DNA of 64,000 bases from Streptomyces gobiensis (GCF_021216675.1 NZ_CP086120.1:4710501-4774500); one strand, 5' to 3'. Counted from the stretch's first letter, positions 19,953-28,843 are shown. Made by a program: numbers and translations. The notes: generated by a model not told the origin, from the letters alone.

Positions 19953-21049
19953 TCGTAGCTCCCCACCAGTCGTTCCAGACCTTGGAAATGGCGTTCATAG
20001 CGGGCGGCCGTCGCGTAGCTCAGCTGCCGCTGAACGGTGAGCGCTCCGGCGAGCCCCGTGCCGGTGGCCGGGCGCCGCACGGTCAGCAGCAGCGCGTCGC
20101 TGCCCGCGCCGCAGCCGTACGAGACCACCGCGAGCCGGTCCCCGGGGTCGGCCAGCTCCAGCGCCCGGGCCAGCCCGATCAGCGGCGCCGCCGCCCCCAC
20201 ATCGCCGATGCCCTGCGCGACCACACAGGCTGTGGCCCGCTCCTTGGGCAGTCCGAGCCGCTGGGCGAGCCGGGCGGGGGTGACCGCGTCCGGCTGTGGG
20301 CCGATGAGGAAGCGGAGCTGTTCCGGTGTGCTGTCCAGTCCCTCCCAGGCGCTGGTGCAGTGGGCCATCAGCCCGATCCCGGTGGCCGTCATCACCGTGC
20401 CGCCGGTGCGGATATGGCGCTCTCCGTCGGCGCGGAAGCCGTCATTGGTGTCGGAGGTCGCCGACGCGGTGGCGTCCACTGTGGCCAGCGCCGCCTCGCG
20501 GGTGATGACCACGGCGGCGGCCCCCGAACCGGCGGTGTACTCCTGCGGATCACCGGGCGCGATATGCGGCCCCAGGGTGTCCGCGCCCACAGCCAGGGCC
20601 GAGGGGGCCAGGCCCGCCCGTACCCAGGCCAGCGCACACAGCAGCGCGGCCGTCCCGGACTTGCCGGAGAACTGCACATCGGTGGCGAAGGTGGACGGTG
20701 GCAGCCCCGCCATGTCCACCAGCAGCGCCGCGCTGGCCTTGGTCAGATACGGCCCGGTCTGCGAGCCGAAGAACACCGCACCTGGCGGAGCGCAGTCGGC
20801 GCTGTCCAGGGCGAGCCGGGCGGCCTCGGCCGCCAGCGTCACCGCGTCACCGTCCGGGTCGCATACGCTGCGGTGGGTCAGCCCCTGACGGTGTACGACC
20901 TCCAGTGGCTGGTTGCCCCACACCTGGTGGATCTCCTCGACCGCCAGCCGCCCGGTGGGCAGCGCGACGCCGATCCCGGAGATGCCCGCGTCGGCTGTAC
21001 TGGCTGAACTGGCTGTACTGGCTGTGGCGTCGGATACACGGCCGTTCAT
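19949..21049 (-). CDS. HMG-CoA-synthase-like thiolase-fold protein lacking the catalytic Cys
   Basis: This 366-residue protein has the KASIII/HMG-CoA-synthase fold (GISGIGVALPTGRLAVEEI start; SYGCGAGSDALLL end). In archaeal HMG-CoA synthases the nucleophile sits in FACKAGT. Here the matching segment, DVQFSGKSGTAALL, has Gly at that position (about residue 129). The usual FHQP histidine region reads LIGPQPDA, with no His. The protein is therefore probably not a normal condensing enzyme and may be structural or do other chemistry. It overlaps the DUF35 gene and lies one gene from a thiolase, reproducing the thiolase/HMGCS/DUF35 gene set known from archaeal complexes. The ATG at 21049 has GGAGGG just upstream. 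Confidence 0.8.
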   Translation of the reverse strand: MNGRVSDATASTASSASTADAGISGIGVALPTGRLAVEEIHQVWGNQPLEVVHRQGLTHRSVCDPDGDAVTLAAEAARLALDSADCAPPGAVFFGSQTGPYLTKASAALLVDMAGLPPSTFATDVQFSGKSGTAALLCALAWVRAGLAPSALAVGADTLGPHIAPGDPQEYTAGSGAAAVVITREAALATVDATASATSDTNDGFRADGERHIRTGGTVMTATGIGLMAHCTSAWEGLDSTPEQLRFLIGPQPDAVTPARLAQRLGLPKERATACVVAQGIGDVGAAAPLIGLARALELADPGDRLAVVSYGCGAGSDALLLTVRRPATGTGLAGALTVQRQLSYATAARYERHFQGLERLVGSYE

Positions 21050-21501
21050 ATCGCCCTCCGGGGCCGGAACTTGTAGCCGTACTGGTAGGGGCCGGATGCC
21101 TCCCGGCGCCATTTGCGGACGACCAGCTCGACCGCCATCCCTTCGGTCACCTCGACATCGACATGGCCCTCTCCCTCGACATCGACATCGACGAGCTCGG
21201 TGAGCACGGCGGGACCGTTCTCCAGCGCCACGATCGCGAACGGCCGGCTGCGGCGCCCGGTGTGGCCGATCAGCGGGGTGTGGTCTTCGGCGATGCTCAC
21301 CACCCGGCCGTATGGCGCCATCGCCGTCTCGGTGAGGGCCCTGGAGTGGCACTGGGGGCAGACCCGCCGTCCGGGGAAGAAGGTGAGTTCGCAGGGGTCA
21401 CATCGGTTGCCGGTCAGCCGGTAGCGGCCGGAGCGAGAGCGCCATGCCTTGGCCGGGGTCGCGGTCGCGATCCGGTAGCGCGGTTCGGTGGGGGACCACA
21501 T
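21046..21501 (-). CDS. DUF35 zinc-ribbon/OB-fold protein, thiolase partner
   Basis: This small protein (151 residues) has an N-terminal zinc ribbon (CDPC, then CPQC 14 residues on) followed by an OB-fold (YGRVVSIAEDHTPLIGH, RPFAIVALENGPAVLTELVDV). DUF35/ChsH2-type proteins bridge thiolases with HMG-CoA synthases or hydratases and pass CoA-bound intermediates between them. The ATG at 21501 has GAGGAG upstream. The gene lies 28 bases after the thiolase and overlaps the HMGS-like gene, so all three are likely made as one complex. Confidence 0.9.
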   Translation of the reverse strand: MWSPTEPRYRIATATPAKAWRSRSGRYRLTGNRCDPCELTFFPGRRVCPQCHSRALTETAMAPYGRVVSIAEDHTPLIGHTGRRSRPFAIVALENGPAVLTELVDVDVEGEGHVDVEVTEGMAVELVVRKWRREASGPYQYGYKFRPRRAI

Positions 21502-21529
21502 CGTGCGTTCACTCCTCGCGATACGGGGG

Positions 21530-22717
21530 TCAGCGGGCGCGGCGCAGTACCGCGACGGCGCTGGTGGCGTTGGAGCCGCCCATGGACTGGCAGACCGCGA
21601 TGTCCACATCGGCCACCTGGCGGTTGCCGCCACGGCCGCGCAGCTGTACCGCCGACTCCACGGCGACGCTGATACCCGTCGCCCCGGTGGGATGGCCGAA
21701 GCCGATCCGGCCGCCATCGGTGTTGGCGGGGCAGCGGCCCTGCAGCGCGGTCTCCCCGTCGGCCACCGCCGCGGCGGCCTTGCCCGGCGGAAAGATCCCC
21801 AGGCCCTCCAGATGCAGCGGTCCCATCACGCTGAAGCAGTCGTGCACTTGGGCCACGTCAATGTGGTGCGGCTCGACTCCCGCCTGGGCGTAGGCGTCCC
21901 TGGCGGCCGCCGTGGTGGGCACCGCCTCGGCGATATCGGCTCCAGCGGCACCGGGGTGGCCGAACTTGGCGGCGAGCACATTGGGGGCGGTGGCCTGGGC
22001 GATGCCCGCGATCTCGACCGGCTGGCAGTCGCTGGGGGCGTCCCCGGCCCGCATCAGCAGAACAGCCGAGGACCCGTCACAGGCCCGTCCGCAGCTGGCC
22101 CGGGTGATCGGGGTGGACACCATCGGGCTGCTCAGCACCCCGGCTACCGTGAGATCCGGGCGCCCGTAGTCGATGGCTTTCCTGTTGCGCTGGGCGTACC
22201 AGCGGTCCTGCACGACCCACTGGGCTATCGCCTCATGCGACGCCCCGTACTTGCGTACATAGCGGTCGTGCATCAGCGCCATGATGTCCACATAGTCAAA
22301 CCCGGCCGGTGCCTCGTACTCGGCATCCGGGTAGTGCAGCATCGAGTCGGCCGTGGAGGTGCTGTCGGACACCTTCTCCACACCGATCACCAGCACGGCC
22401 CTGGACAGTCCGGAGGCCACCGCCGCCACTCCGTTGCGCAGCGCCACCGTGCCTCCCGCACAAGCCGCGCCGACCTGGCTGAACGGGGCCGGGGCAAGGC
22501 CGAGTTCATCGGCGGCGATGGCGCCCAGATTCTGCTGCTCGCAGGTTTCCGGCAGCGACACCGAGACAAACCCGCCGCTCACCTCCCCGGGAGCGACCCC
22601 GGCGTCCCCGAGCGCCGCGTACGCCGACTCGACCACCAGATCCTTCCAGTCGCGCGCGGCGAAGAAGCCATGGCGGGTGATCCCGGCACCGGCGATGACA
22701 ACTCCCGTTCCACTCAT
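21530..22717 (-). CDS. SCP-x-type thiolase/acetyl-CoA acetyltransferase
   Basis: This 395-residue thiolase of the lipid-transfer/SCP-x class has Cys86 in VGAACAGGTVAL, the His loop in VHDCFS and the IGFGHPTGATG motif. The usual CxG cysteine region reads AVCQSMGGSN. It should cleave or form a C-C bond between a beta-ketoacyl-CoA and an acyl-CoA. It is the first gene of the 13-gene minus-strand operon and is followed by its probable DUF35 partner. The upstream 253-base divergent gap holds a TetR-like dyad 24 bases before the start. Confidence 0.9.
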   Translation of the reverse strand: MSGTGVVIAGAGITRHGFFAARDWKDLVVESAYAALGDAGVAPGEVSGGFVSVSLPETCEQQNLGAIAADELGLAPAPFSQVGAACAGGTVALRNGVAAVASGLSRAVLVIGVEKVSDSTSTADSMLHYPDAEYEAPAGFDYVDIMALMHDRYVRKYGASHEAIAQWVVQDRWYAQRNRKAIDYGRPDLTVAGVLSSPMVSTPITRASCGRACDGSSAVLLMRAGDAPSDCQPVEIAGIAQATAPNVLAAKFGHPGAAGADIAEAVPTTAAARDAYAQAGVEPHHIDVAQVHDCFSVMGPLHLEGLGIFPPGKAAAAVADGETALQGRCPANTDGGRIGFGHPTGATGISVAVESAVQLRGRGGNRQVADVDIAVCQSMGGSNATSAVAVLRRAR

Positions 22718-22740
22718 GTGTCCCGCCTCACTGAAATGAA

Positions 22741-22754
22741 TGAATGTTTATTCA
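22741..22754. promoter_or_regulatory. candidate TetR operator in the central divergent promoter
   Basis: TGAAT-GTTT-ATTCA is a perfect dyad in an AT-rich patch that also contains repeated GAATG. It lies in the 253-base gap between the thiolase operon and the KAS operon. The patch stands out from the GC-rich surroundings, and such dyads are typical of TetR operators. It could be bound by the island's own TetR protein. The rest of the gap shows no other clear signal except the strong ribosome site (AGAGGAGG) of the KAS gene. Confidence 0.5.
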
Positions 22755-22970
22755 AGCTGGTGGCTGGAGAACCGACTGTCAAGAGAGCGCGCATGACGTT
22801 TCTGTGGCCGTTCCGGGGACCGGCTGGCGGTACCGGAGGTCCCGCAGCCGTGCCCTGATGGGTACTTGCCGCACCTGGCTGAACTGGCCGCGAAGAGATG
22901 TGCTGTTGAGGAGCCCGGAACGTAGGACAGCGAGCACCCAGCGAGCATCGATCGTGCCAGAGGAGGCCTC

Positions 22971-24263
22971 ATGTCGCGCACCGACCGCGTGGCCGGTACC
23001 GCGTTCGAGGGCGTGGTCATCACCGGCCTCGGCTTCGTACTGCCAGGCGCTGATACACCCGAGCAGGTGTGGCGTCACTTACGCGAGGGCGAGTCCCAGT
23101 TGAGCACCCTGCCGCCGGTCATCTCGGGGCGGACGGGAATCCAGAGCGGAGGACGGCTGACGGACTTCAACCACACGCCGTATCTGCCGGACCTGCCGGA
23201 CAACTTCGCCAAGCGGTACAGCCGCGAGATCCTTATCGTCCTGTCGGCGGTACAGAACGCCTTCCGGGACGCCGGGTTCGAGGGCGGCGACGCCCTCGAA
23301 CCCGCACGCACCGGCGTCGTCGCCTCCAGCGCCAGAGGACCGGTCGAATGGTGGTCCCAGACCGCCTCCGGCATGGTCTACGAACCCGGCTGCCCCCCGG
23401 TGTCGTCGGCCCAGGGCGTCTTCGCCTCGCTCGCCGGGACCCCGGCGTCGCTCAGCGCTATCCGGCTGGACGCCCAGGGACTTGTCTCCACGATCAGCAA
23501 CGCGTGCGTCGGCGGACACCAGGCGCTCGGCATCGCCGCCCAGGAGATCCAGCGCGGAGCGGCCGATGTGATGTTCGTCGTCGGCCATGAGCTGCCCATC
23601 GTCCCGGAGGTACTCCAGGTCTACTCGGCCCCCGGCACCGGCGTGCTGTCCCGGGACACCAACCCCAAGCGCGCCATCAAGCCCTATGACATCAACCGGG
23701 ACGGCTTCGCACTCGGCGAGGGCGCCGTCGTCGCCGTACTCGAGCGGAGCACTCACGCCACGGCCCGCCGGGCCCGGGCCTACGCGACGCTCCGCGCGTG
23801 CCACAGCGTCAGCGAGGCCGCGCACGCCACGCGGATGGATCTGTCGGGACGCAGCACCGCCCAGTTGATGACGCAGACCATGGACGCCATGGGCTCCAGT
23901 GTCGGGGAGCTGGACTACATCTGCGGCCATGGAACGGCGACCCGCTACAACGACCTGGCCGAGAGCCGTGCGCTGAGCCACGTCTATGGACCCCACCGGA
24001 GCGACTGGCCGCCGCTGGGCTCCATCAAGCCCGTATTCGGCCATCTGCTGGGCGCCGCCGGACTGCTGAACTGCGCGGCGCTCGCGCTGATGCTCCATGA
24101 GCGCTGTCTGGCCCCGACGATCAACTGCGAGGCCATGGAGTCGGAGTGCGACCACGACCATGTCACCGAGGGCGCGCGCCCCGCCGAGCTGCGGCTGGCG
24201 ATGTCGCTGGCCTTCGCCATCGGCAGTCAGAGCTCGGCGCTGGTGCTGGAGGCCGCGGCATGA
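22971..24263 (+). CDS. beta-ketoacyl synthase (KAS I/II-type) with complete Cys-His-His triad
   Basis: This 430-residue condensing enzyme of FabF type has nucleophile Cys179 (STISNACVGGHQAL), His320 (ICGHGTATRYND), and Lys353 and His358 (SIKPVFGHLLGAAG). GEGAVVAVLE is also conserved. It should be a catalytically complete decarboxylative condensing enzyme, yet no ACP gene is nearby, so the extender may be a CoA thioester or a housekeeping ACP. Residue 37 is encoded by the rare TTA codon (23079-23081), making translation depend on bldA tRNA. The ATG at 22971 has a strong AGAGGAGG. It heads a four-gene operon coupled by ATGA/GTGA overlaps. Confidence 0.9.
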   Translation: MSRTDRVAGTAFEGVVITGLGFVLPGADTPEQVWRHLREGESQLSTLPPVISGRTGIQSGGRLTDFNHTPYLPDLPDNFAKRYSREILIVLSAVQNAFRDAGFEGGDALEPARTGVVASSARGPVEWWSQTASGMVYEPGCPPVSSAQGVFASLAGTPASLSAIRLDAQGLVSTISNACVGGHQALGIAAQEIQRGAADVMFVVGHELPIVPEVLQVYSAPGTGVLSRDTNPKRAIKPYDINRDGFALGEGAVVAVLERSTHATARRARAYATLRACHSVSEAAHATRMDLSGRSTAQLMTQTMDAMGSSVGELDYICGHGTATRYNDLAESRALSHVYGPHRSDWPPLGSIKPVFGHLLGAAGLLNCAALALMLHERCLAPTINCEAMESECDHDHVTEGARPAELRLAMSLAFAIGSQSSALVLEAAA

Positions 24264-25975
24264 CGGCCGACCGGTTTCTCAGCGATCCCGACGAGCTGTG
24301 CCGACGGCATCTGACGCCCGGTATGCGGGTGCATATCGCCTCCACGATGTCCCGGCCGGGCGCGCTCACCCTGGCGCTCGCCCGGGTCTTCGGCGGCGTC
24401 GGCAGGTTCGAGATCAGCGTGAACGCCCTGCACGCCGGGGTGCACGCGCTGACCATGGCCGGTGTGATCGAGCGCGCGGTCATCGCCTTCGCCGGTGACA
24501 CCGTGCCCACGTCCCGGCCCAATCGGCTGTACGCCGGGCTGCCCGCCGGTGATCCGTTCCCGGTGGAGGAGTGGAGCCTGCTGTCCCTGCTGCAACGGCT
24601 GATGGCCGGGGCCACGGGTGCCCCGGCGGCGCTCAGCACCTCGCTGATCGGTTCCTCCCTGCCCCAGGGACATCCACCGCTGGAGACCGTGCCGTCAGGC
24701 GGCGCAGAGTCGGGTGCCGGGGAAGCGGGTGCCGGGGAGGGAACGCTGCCCGCCGCTGTGCTCCCCGCACTGCGTCCGGATGTGACGCTGCTTCACGCAC
24801 ACTGCGCGGACAGGAGGGGAAACCTGTATCTCGCCGGGCCGGTGGGGGAGGGCTGGTGGGGTGCGATGGCCGCCCGGCGCGGGGTGCTGGCCACGGTGGA
24901 ACGGGTGTGCGACGGGCCACCGGCCGGTGCGGTCTGCTCCATCCCGGCCGAACGGGTGCTGGCGGTGGCCCCCTGCCCGTTCGGCGCGCACCCGCAGGGC
25001 CTGACCCCGATGCCCAGCGCCGGCGTGGCGGGCTATCTGGACGACTATGCGTTTCTGGCCGATCTCGCCGACGCCTGTGCGCGCCAGGAGGACACCGAGC
25101 GGTGGTTCCAGCGCTGGGTGACCGGGACCGGCGGTCACACCGGGTATCTGGCCCAGTTGGGCGAGGCCCGGCTGGCCGGGCTCACGGCGGAGCTGCGGTG
25201 TCCGCAGGGCGTTGCCGTAACTGCTCCGCCCGCGCCACCGAGCGAACGTGAGCACCACATCGTGATGGCGGCCAGGACGATCGCCCGCACGGTTGTCCAG
25301 CAGGGCTACGGCTCGGTGCTGGCCGGTATCGGCATCTCCCACCTGGCCAGCTGGCTGGCCGCCCGGACCCTGCACGGCGACGGAGTTGAGCTTCAGGTGG
25401 TGAATGAGCTCGGGATGGTCGACTTCACCCCGGAGGCCGGGGACAGCTTCCTCTTCTCCCAGCGGCATGTGCTCCGCTGCCGGGAGCATGCCGGTACCTG
25501 GGAGGTCCTTGGTGGCCTGGTCGCGGGGGGCGGCGGCCGTACGCTCGGGGTGCTGTCGGCCGCTCAGATCGACCAGCAGGGCCGGATCAACACCAGCCGT
25601 ACCGCCCGGGGCGGTTTCCTGGTGGGCTCGGGCGGCGCCAACGATGTGGCCAGCCATCTGGATACGGTCGTTGTGGCACCCGCCTCCCCCCGGCGCTACC
25701 CCGAGGCCGTCGGCTTCATCACCAGCCCCGGCCACCATGTGAGCCGTGTGGTAGCCGAGTTCGGCTCCTTCGAACGTACGGGGGGTACGGGCCCCTTCAC
25801 GCTCACCACCTGGTCTCCGTATTCCGTACCGGAGGCCGCCGGCCCTGCCGAGACCGTACGGGACCGCACGGCGTGGAAGGCCGATATCGCCGACCCGCTG
25901 CTGCGTGAACCGCCGCCGACGGACGAGGAACTGGCCGCGCTGCGTTCAATCGACCCCGAAGGGATCTACCGGTGA
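24260..25975 (+). CDS. fused alpha-beta family I CoA-transferase-like protein
   Basis: At 571 residues this is a single-chain version of a normally two-subunit CoA-transferase. Residues 1-270 match the alpha-type half (HLTPGMRVHIASTMSRPGAL; a DVTLLHAHCADRRGNLYLAG strand pair). Residues about 320-560 match the beta-type half (ARTIARTVVQQGYGSVLAGI). A candidate active-site Glu is in VVNELGMVDF. The beta half resembles IpdB-like members, which act as ring-opening hydrolases on cyclic CoA compounds; so either CoA transfer or C-C hydrolysis is possible. ATG at 24260 overlaps the KAS stop. Confidence 0.8.
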   Translation: MTADRFLSDPDELCRRHLTPGMRVHIASTMSRPGALTLALARVFGGVGRFEISVNALHAGVHALTMAGVIERAVIAFAGDTVPTSRPNRLYAGLPAGDPFPVEEWSLLSLLQRLMAGATGAPAALSTSLIGSSLPQGHPPLETVPSGGAESGAGEAGAGEGTLPAAVLPALRPDVTLLHAHCADRRGNLYLAGPVGEGWWGAMAARRGVLATVERVCDGPPAGAVCSIPAERVLAVAPCPFGAHPQGLTPMPSAGVAGYLDDYAFLADLADACARQEDTERWFQRWVTGTGGHTGYLAQLGEARLAGLTAELRCPQGVAVTAPPAPPSEREHHIVMAARTIARTVVQQGYGSVLAGIGISHLASWLAARTLHGDGVELQVVNELGMVDFTPEAGDSFLFSQRHVLRCREHAGTWEVLGGLVAGGGGRTLGVLSAAQIDQQGRINTSRTARGGFLVGSGGANDVASHLDTVVVAPASPRRYPEAVGFITSPGHHVSRVVAEFGSFERTGGTGPFTLTTWSPYSVPEAAGPAETVRDRTAWKADIADPLLREPPPTDEELAALRSIDPEGIYR

Positions 25976-27021
25976 CCATTTCCTCCGCCCCCACCCGGGA
26001 CGGCTTCACACCACCGCGCCCGTCCACGGTTCCGATGGTGCTCGACGGGATCGGCCACGACTTCCCCGGAGAACCCGTCGGCAACGACCACTTCACCCGG
26101 ATACCGGAGCTGGGCGTCGATGACGCCTGGATCCAGCGTCACACCGGAGTCTCCGCCCGGCACTGGCCGCCGGACGGTGAACGGCATGTGGACATGGCCG
26201 AACGGGCCGCCCGCCGGGCCCTCGACGACGCCGGTCTGGAGCCGGGGGACATCGACGTCATCCTGGGCACCAGCGCCACCTCACGGCCACGGGTCAATCC
26301 CACCAGCCCCGGAAACAACTACATGGATGTGGCCCTTCCGGTACAGCACCGGCTGGCGGCCCGGCAGGCCATGTGCCTGGATGTGATGGGAGTCGCCTGC
26401 GCGGGCTTTCTGCACGCCAGCGCGGTCGCCCAGGGTCTGATCAGCACCGCGGGCCACCGGAATGTCCTCGTCGTCTGCGCCGAGAACCCCAAGCCCATCC
26501 TGAACTTCTCCTACCGCAACTCCGTCCTGTTCGGCGGCGGCGCGGCGGCGGGCGTCTGGCGGGCCGACGACAGCGGCACCGGTCCGGGCGGCATGCACGC
26601 CGTGACCCTGCACTCCGACGCCACCCACTATGACGCCTTCGACATCGATGAGCAGGACAAGATGGTGATGAAGGGCAAGGTCGTCAGCGACATCGCGCCC
26701 GGAGTGCTGACCGAAGCGACCCACCGGGCGCTCCGCCGGGCTGGCCTCGGGCTGGCCGACATCGACTGGATCATCCCGCACCAGGGGAACATCAACCTCA
26801 TCAACGATGTACGGGACAGCCTCGGGCTGGGGGACGACAAGCGCCTGCTGCTCAACATCGAGCGTCGAGGGAACACTTCAAGCGTCAGCGTGCCCGGCTG
26901 CCTTTCCGAGTACGTACACAACGGCACCATCGACCGGGGTGACCGGGTGCTGACGATGGCCATCGGCCGGGGCTTCAGCTGGGGCGCGATGGTCTTCAGC
27001 TACGGCCGCCCCCGGCGGTGA
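25972..27021 (+). CDS. KASIII-like (FabH-family) synthase, complete Cys-His-Asn triad
   Basis: This 349-residue condensing enzyme has Cys143 (VACAGFLHA), His270 (IPHQGNINLI) and Asn301 (RRGNTSSVS), the set needed for an acyl-CoA-primed condensation. The N-terminus carries a 20-residue extension. The GTG overlaps the stop of the CoA-transferase gene (GTGA). Possible roles are starter condensation, acyl transfer, or head-to-head condensation as in OleA; the sequence does not decide between them. Confidence 0.88.
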   Translation: MTISSAPTRDGFTPPRPSTVPMVLDGIGHDFPGEPVGNDHFTRIPELGVDDAWIQRHTGVSARHWPPDGERHVDMAERAARRALDDAGLEPGDIDVILGTSATSRPRVNPTSPGNNYMDVALPVQHRLAARQAMCLDVMGVACAGFLHASAVAQGLISTAGHRNVLVVCAENPKPILNFSYRNSVLFGGGAAAGVWRADDSGTGPGGMHAVTLHSDATHYDAFDIDEQDKMVMKGKVVSDIAPGVLTEATHRALRRAGLGLADIDWIIPHQGNINLINDVRDSLGLGDDKRLLLNIERRGNTSSVSVPGCLSEYVHNGTIDRGDRVLTMAIGRGFSWGAMVFSYGRPRR

Positions 27022-27027
27022 GAGCGT

Positions 27028-27819
27028 ATGAACCCGACGGGTCAGGCGCTTGTCGTCGGCGGCAGCCGGGGAATTGGCGCAGCCATCGCATCGGCTCTCG
27101 CCACCGAGGGCTGGCCGACGACCATCGCGGCACGCGACAGTGCACAGCTGGAGCGCTGCCGGCTTCAGGCCGCCGAGCGCGGGCTGAAGTTGTCCACCGC
27201 GCGGGTGGATGTGACCTCACAGGAGAGCGTCGAACGGCTCTTCGGTGAGCTGACACCCCGAGGCGAGCTGGGCGTCTGTGTGATGGCGGCGGGCCGGAAT
27301 CTGTCCCGGCGGCTGCTGCGGCCGCCCCGGGACGCGGCGGAGGAGTGGTCGGCACATGATGTGGGCGAGTGGCGCGACATGGTCGACCTCAGTCTGACCG
27401 GCACCTTCCTGGTCGGTCGTGCGGCCGCCCTCAGCATGGCCCGGACCGGAACCCGGGGGGTGCTCATCCCCATTGTGAGCAGCACATGGCAGGGGTCGTG
27501 GGGCCAGTCCGCGTACACGGCGGCGAAGGCGGGTGTGGTGTCTTTGACCCGGAGCTGGGCGCTGGAGCTCGGCGAGTTCGGGATCCGCGCGGTCGCGATC
27601 GCACCCGGGGTGGTGGATGGGGCGGCGCTGCGGGAGAAGTGTGCGCGTAACCCCGCTCACGCGCGGTACATGGAACGGCTGCGGCAGCAGGTGCCGTTGC
27701 GCCGGTTCGCCGCCGAGCAGGAGGTCGCCGCTGCCGCGGTGCACGTGGCGGCCAACCAGTACCTGACGGGCACGGTCCTGGAGGTAGCCGGCGGCGGCTT
27801 CCCACCCCGCATCCACTAG
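27028..27819 (+). CDS. SDR-family oxidoreductase
   Basis: This 263-residue SDR has the cofactor loop GGSRGIGAAIA and catalytic residues in VSSTWQGSWGQSAYTAAKAG. The NNAG motif is altered to MAAGRN, and a loop after it (RRLLRPPRDAAEEWSAHD) is longer than usual, so the substrate site may be unusual. It lies six bases after the KASIII gene and closes this operon: a large inverted repeat follows. Confidence 0.87.
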   Translation: MNPTGQALVVGGSRGIGAAIASALATEGWPTTIAARDSAQLERCRLQAAERGLKLSTARVDVTSQESVERLFGELTPRGELGVCVMAAGRNLSRRLLRPPRDAAEEWSAHDVGEWRDMVDLSLTGTFLVGRAAALSMARTGTRGVLIPIVSSTWQGSWGQSAYTAAKAGVVSLTRSWALELGEFGIRAVAIAPGVVDGAALREKCARNPAHARYMERLRQQVPLRRFAAEQEVAAAAVHVAANQYLTGTVLEVAGGGFPPRIH

Positions 27820-27831
27820 CCCACGTGCTTG

Positions 27832-27993
27832 TTCCCCAACCCCGCCCCTTCCCGAAATTCGTCCTCAATCTCCCCCAGACTTCGTCTGGGAGGTGCCCCC
27901 AGGACGGGCTCGATTTTCGAGCCCGTCCGGCGATTGAGGACCCGGGGGACCGGGGCGGAGCCCCCGGTTTCGGGAAGGGGCGGGGTTGGGGAA
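27832..27993. repeat. nested inverted-repeat element between convergent genes
   Basis: Perfect 26-bp arms (27832-27857 and 27968-27993) enclose a second 10-bp pair (27861-27870/27932-27941) and two inner hairpins (7-bp stem at 27874-27890, 12-bp stem at 27902-27928). It fills the gap between the plus-strand SDR and the minus-strand hydrolase and can act as a terminator in both directions. Its outer module (CCGCCCCTTCCCGAAA) recurs at 49.8, 50.1 and 59.2 kb, so it is a dispersed genomic repeat. Confidence 0.9.
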
Positions 27994-27997
27994 TGCT

Positions 27998-28843
27998 CTA
28001 GCCAGGCCCACCACGCGCGGGGACGTGGTCACGCAGGAACGCCAGCAGCACCTCGTTGAAGTGCTGCGCGTTGTCCTGGTTCGCATTGTGCCCCGCCTCC
28101 GGAATCACCTCGTAGCGGCAGTACGGCTCCCGCTCAGCCCACCGCGGCGCTTCCGCGGCGACGACGCCGACCTGATCCTGGCCGCCATGCGTCAGCAGCA
28201 GCGGGCAGTCGATACGCCGCTCCGGATCCTTGCGCAGGCCCCGCGCGACCGCCCGCCACACCCGGCCGAACTCCCGCTTGCTCAGCTCCCCGCCGGCCCG
28301 CTCGGCGTACCGCTGGACATCTTCCCGTACCGCGGTGCCCTTGGCGGCCTGCCGGACACGCAGCCGATTGGGGTAGACAGCGAAGATCATGGGGGAGAGC
28401 CGCAGTGCCATCCGGTTCGTACGGCTCAGCGGATAGGTCAGGCTGGTCGCGCCGATGATGACCATCGCGCGGACCCGCTCCGGATATTCGTACCAGAACT
28501 CCTGCGCCACATAGCCGCCGAAGGACTGGCCGAGCAGCACCACCTTGTTGTCGGCGTTCTCGGTGTGCCCGATGCGGTCGAGCAGGGTCAGGAGCTCTTG
28601 GGCGAGGGCGGGCATATTGTAGTCGCGCCTGCGTCCTATGGGTTTTGACTGGCCGTGGCCGCGCAGGTCCACGGTCAGGACCTGGTACCCCTCCTGAGCG
28701 AGGGCGGGTACCTGCTCGTCGAACATGTGATGATCCATGGACGCGCCGTGCAGGCAGACGACGAGCGGGCCGCTGGGCGGCCCCGCCAGCCAGTAGTGCA
28801 CAGGGGTCCCGGACAGTTCGAGCGTACGTGTCTCCGATGCCAT
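27998..28843 (-). CDS. alpha/beta-fold hydrolase
   Basis: This 281-residue hydrolase has the oxyanion segment LHGASMDHHMF, nucleophile elbow LLGQSFGGYVAQ, acid in LLTHGGQDQVG and His in EAGHNANQDN. It is related to the BphD/MhpC and esterase group, so substrates may be a C-C bond in a beta-diketone or an ester. No signal peptide is seen. It is transcribed alone, divergent from the third operon and converging on the second. ATG at 28843 is preceded by GGTGA; an in-frame GTG at 28852 is the alternative. Confidence 0.87.
   Translation of the reverse strand: MASETRTLELSGTPVHYWLAGPPSGPLVVCLHGASMDHHMFDEQVPALAQEGYQVLTVDLRGHGQSKPIGRRRDYNMPALAQELLTLLDRIGHTENADNKVVLLGQSFGGYVAQEFWYEYPERVRAMVIIGATSLTYPLSRTNRMALRLSPMIFAVYPNRLRVRQAAKGTAVREDVQRYAERAGGELSKREFGRVWRAVARGLRKDPERRIDCPLLLTHGGQDQVGVVAAEAPRWAEREPYCRYEVIPEAGHNANQDNAQHFNEVLLAFLRDHVPARGGPG

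Noticed and set aside
27832..27993. CRISPR array or insertion sequence
   Set aside because: The repeats are inverted and nested with no regular spacers, and no transposase or cas gene is present.
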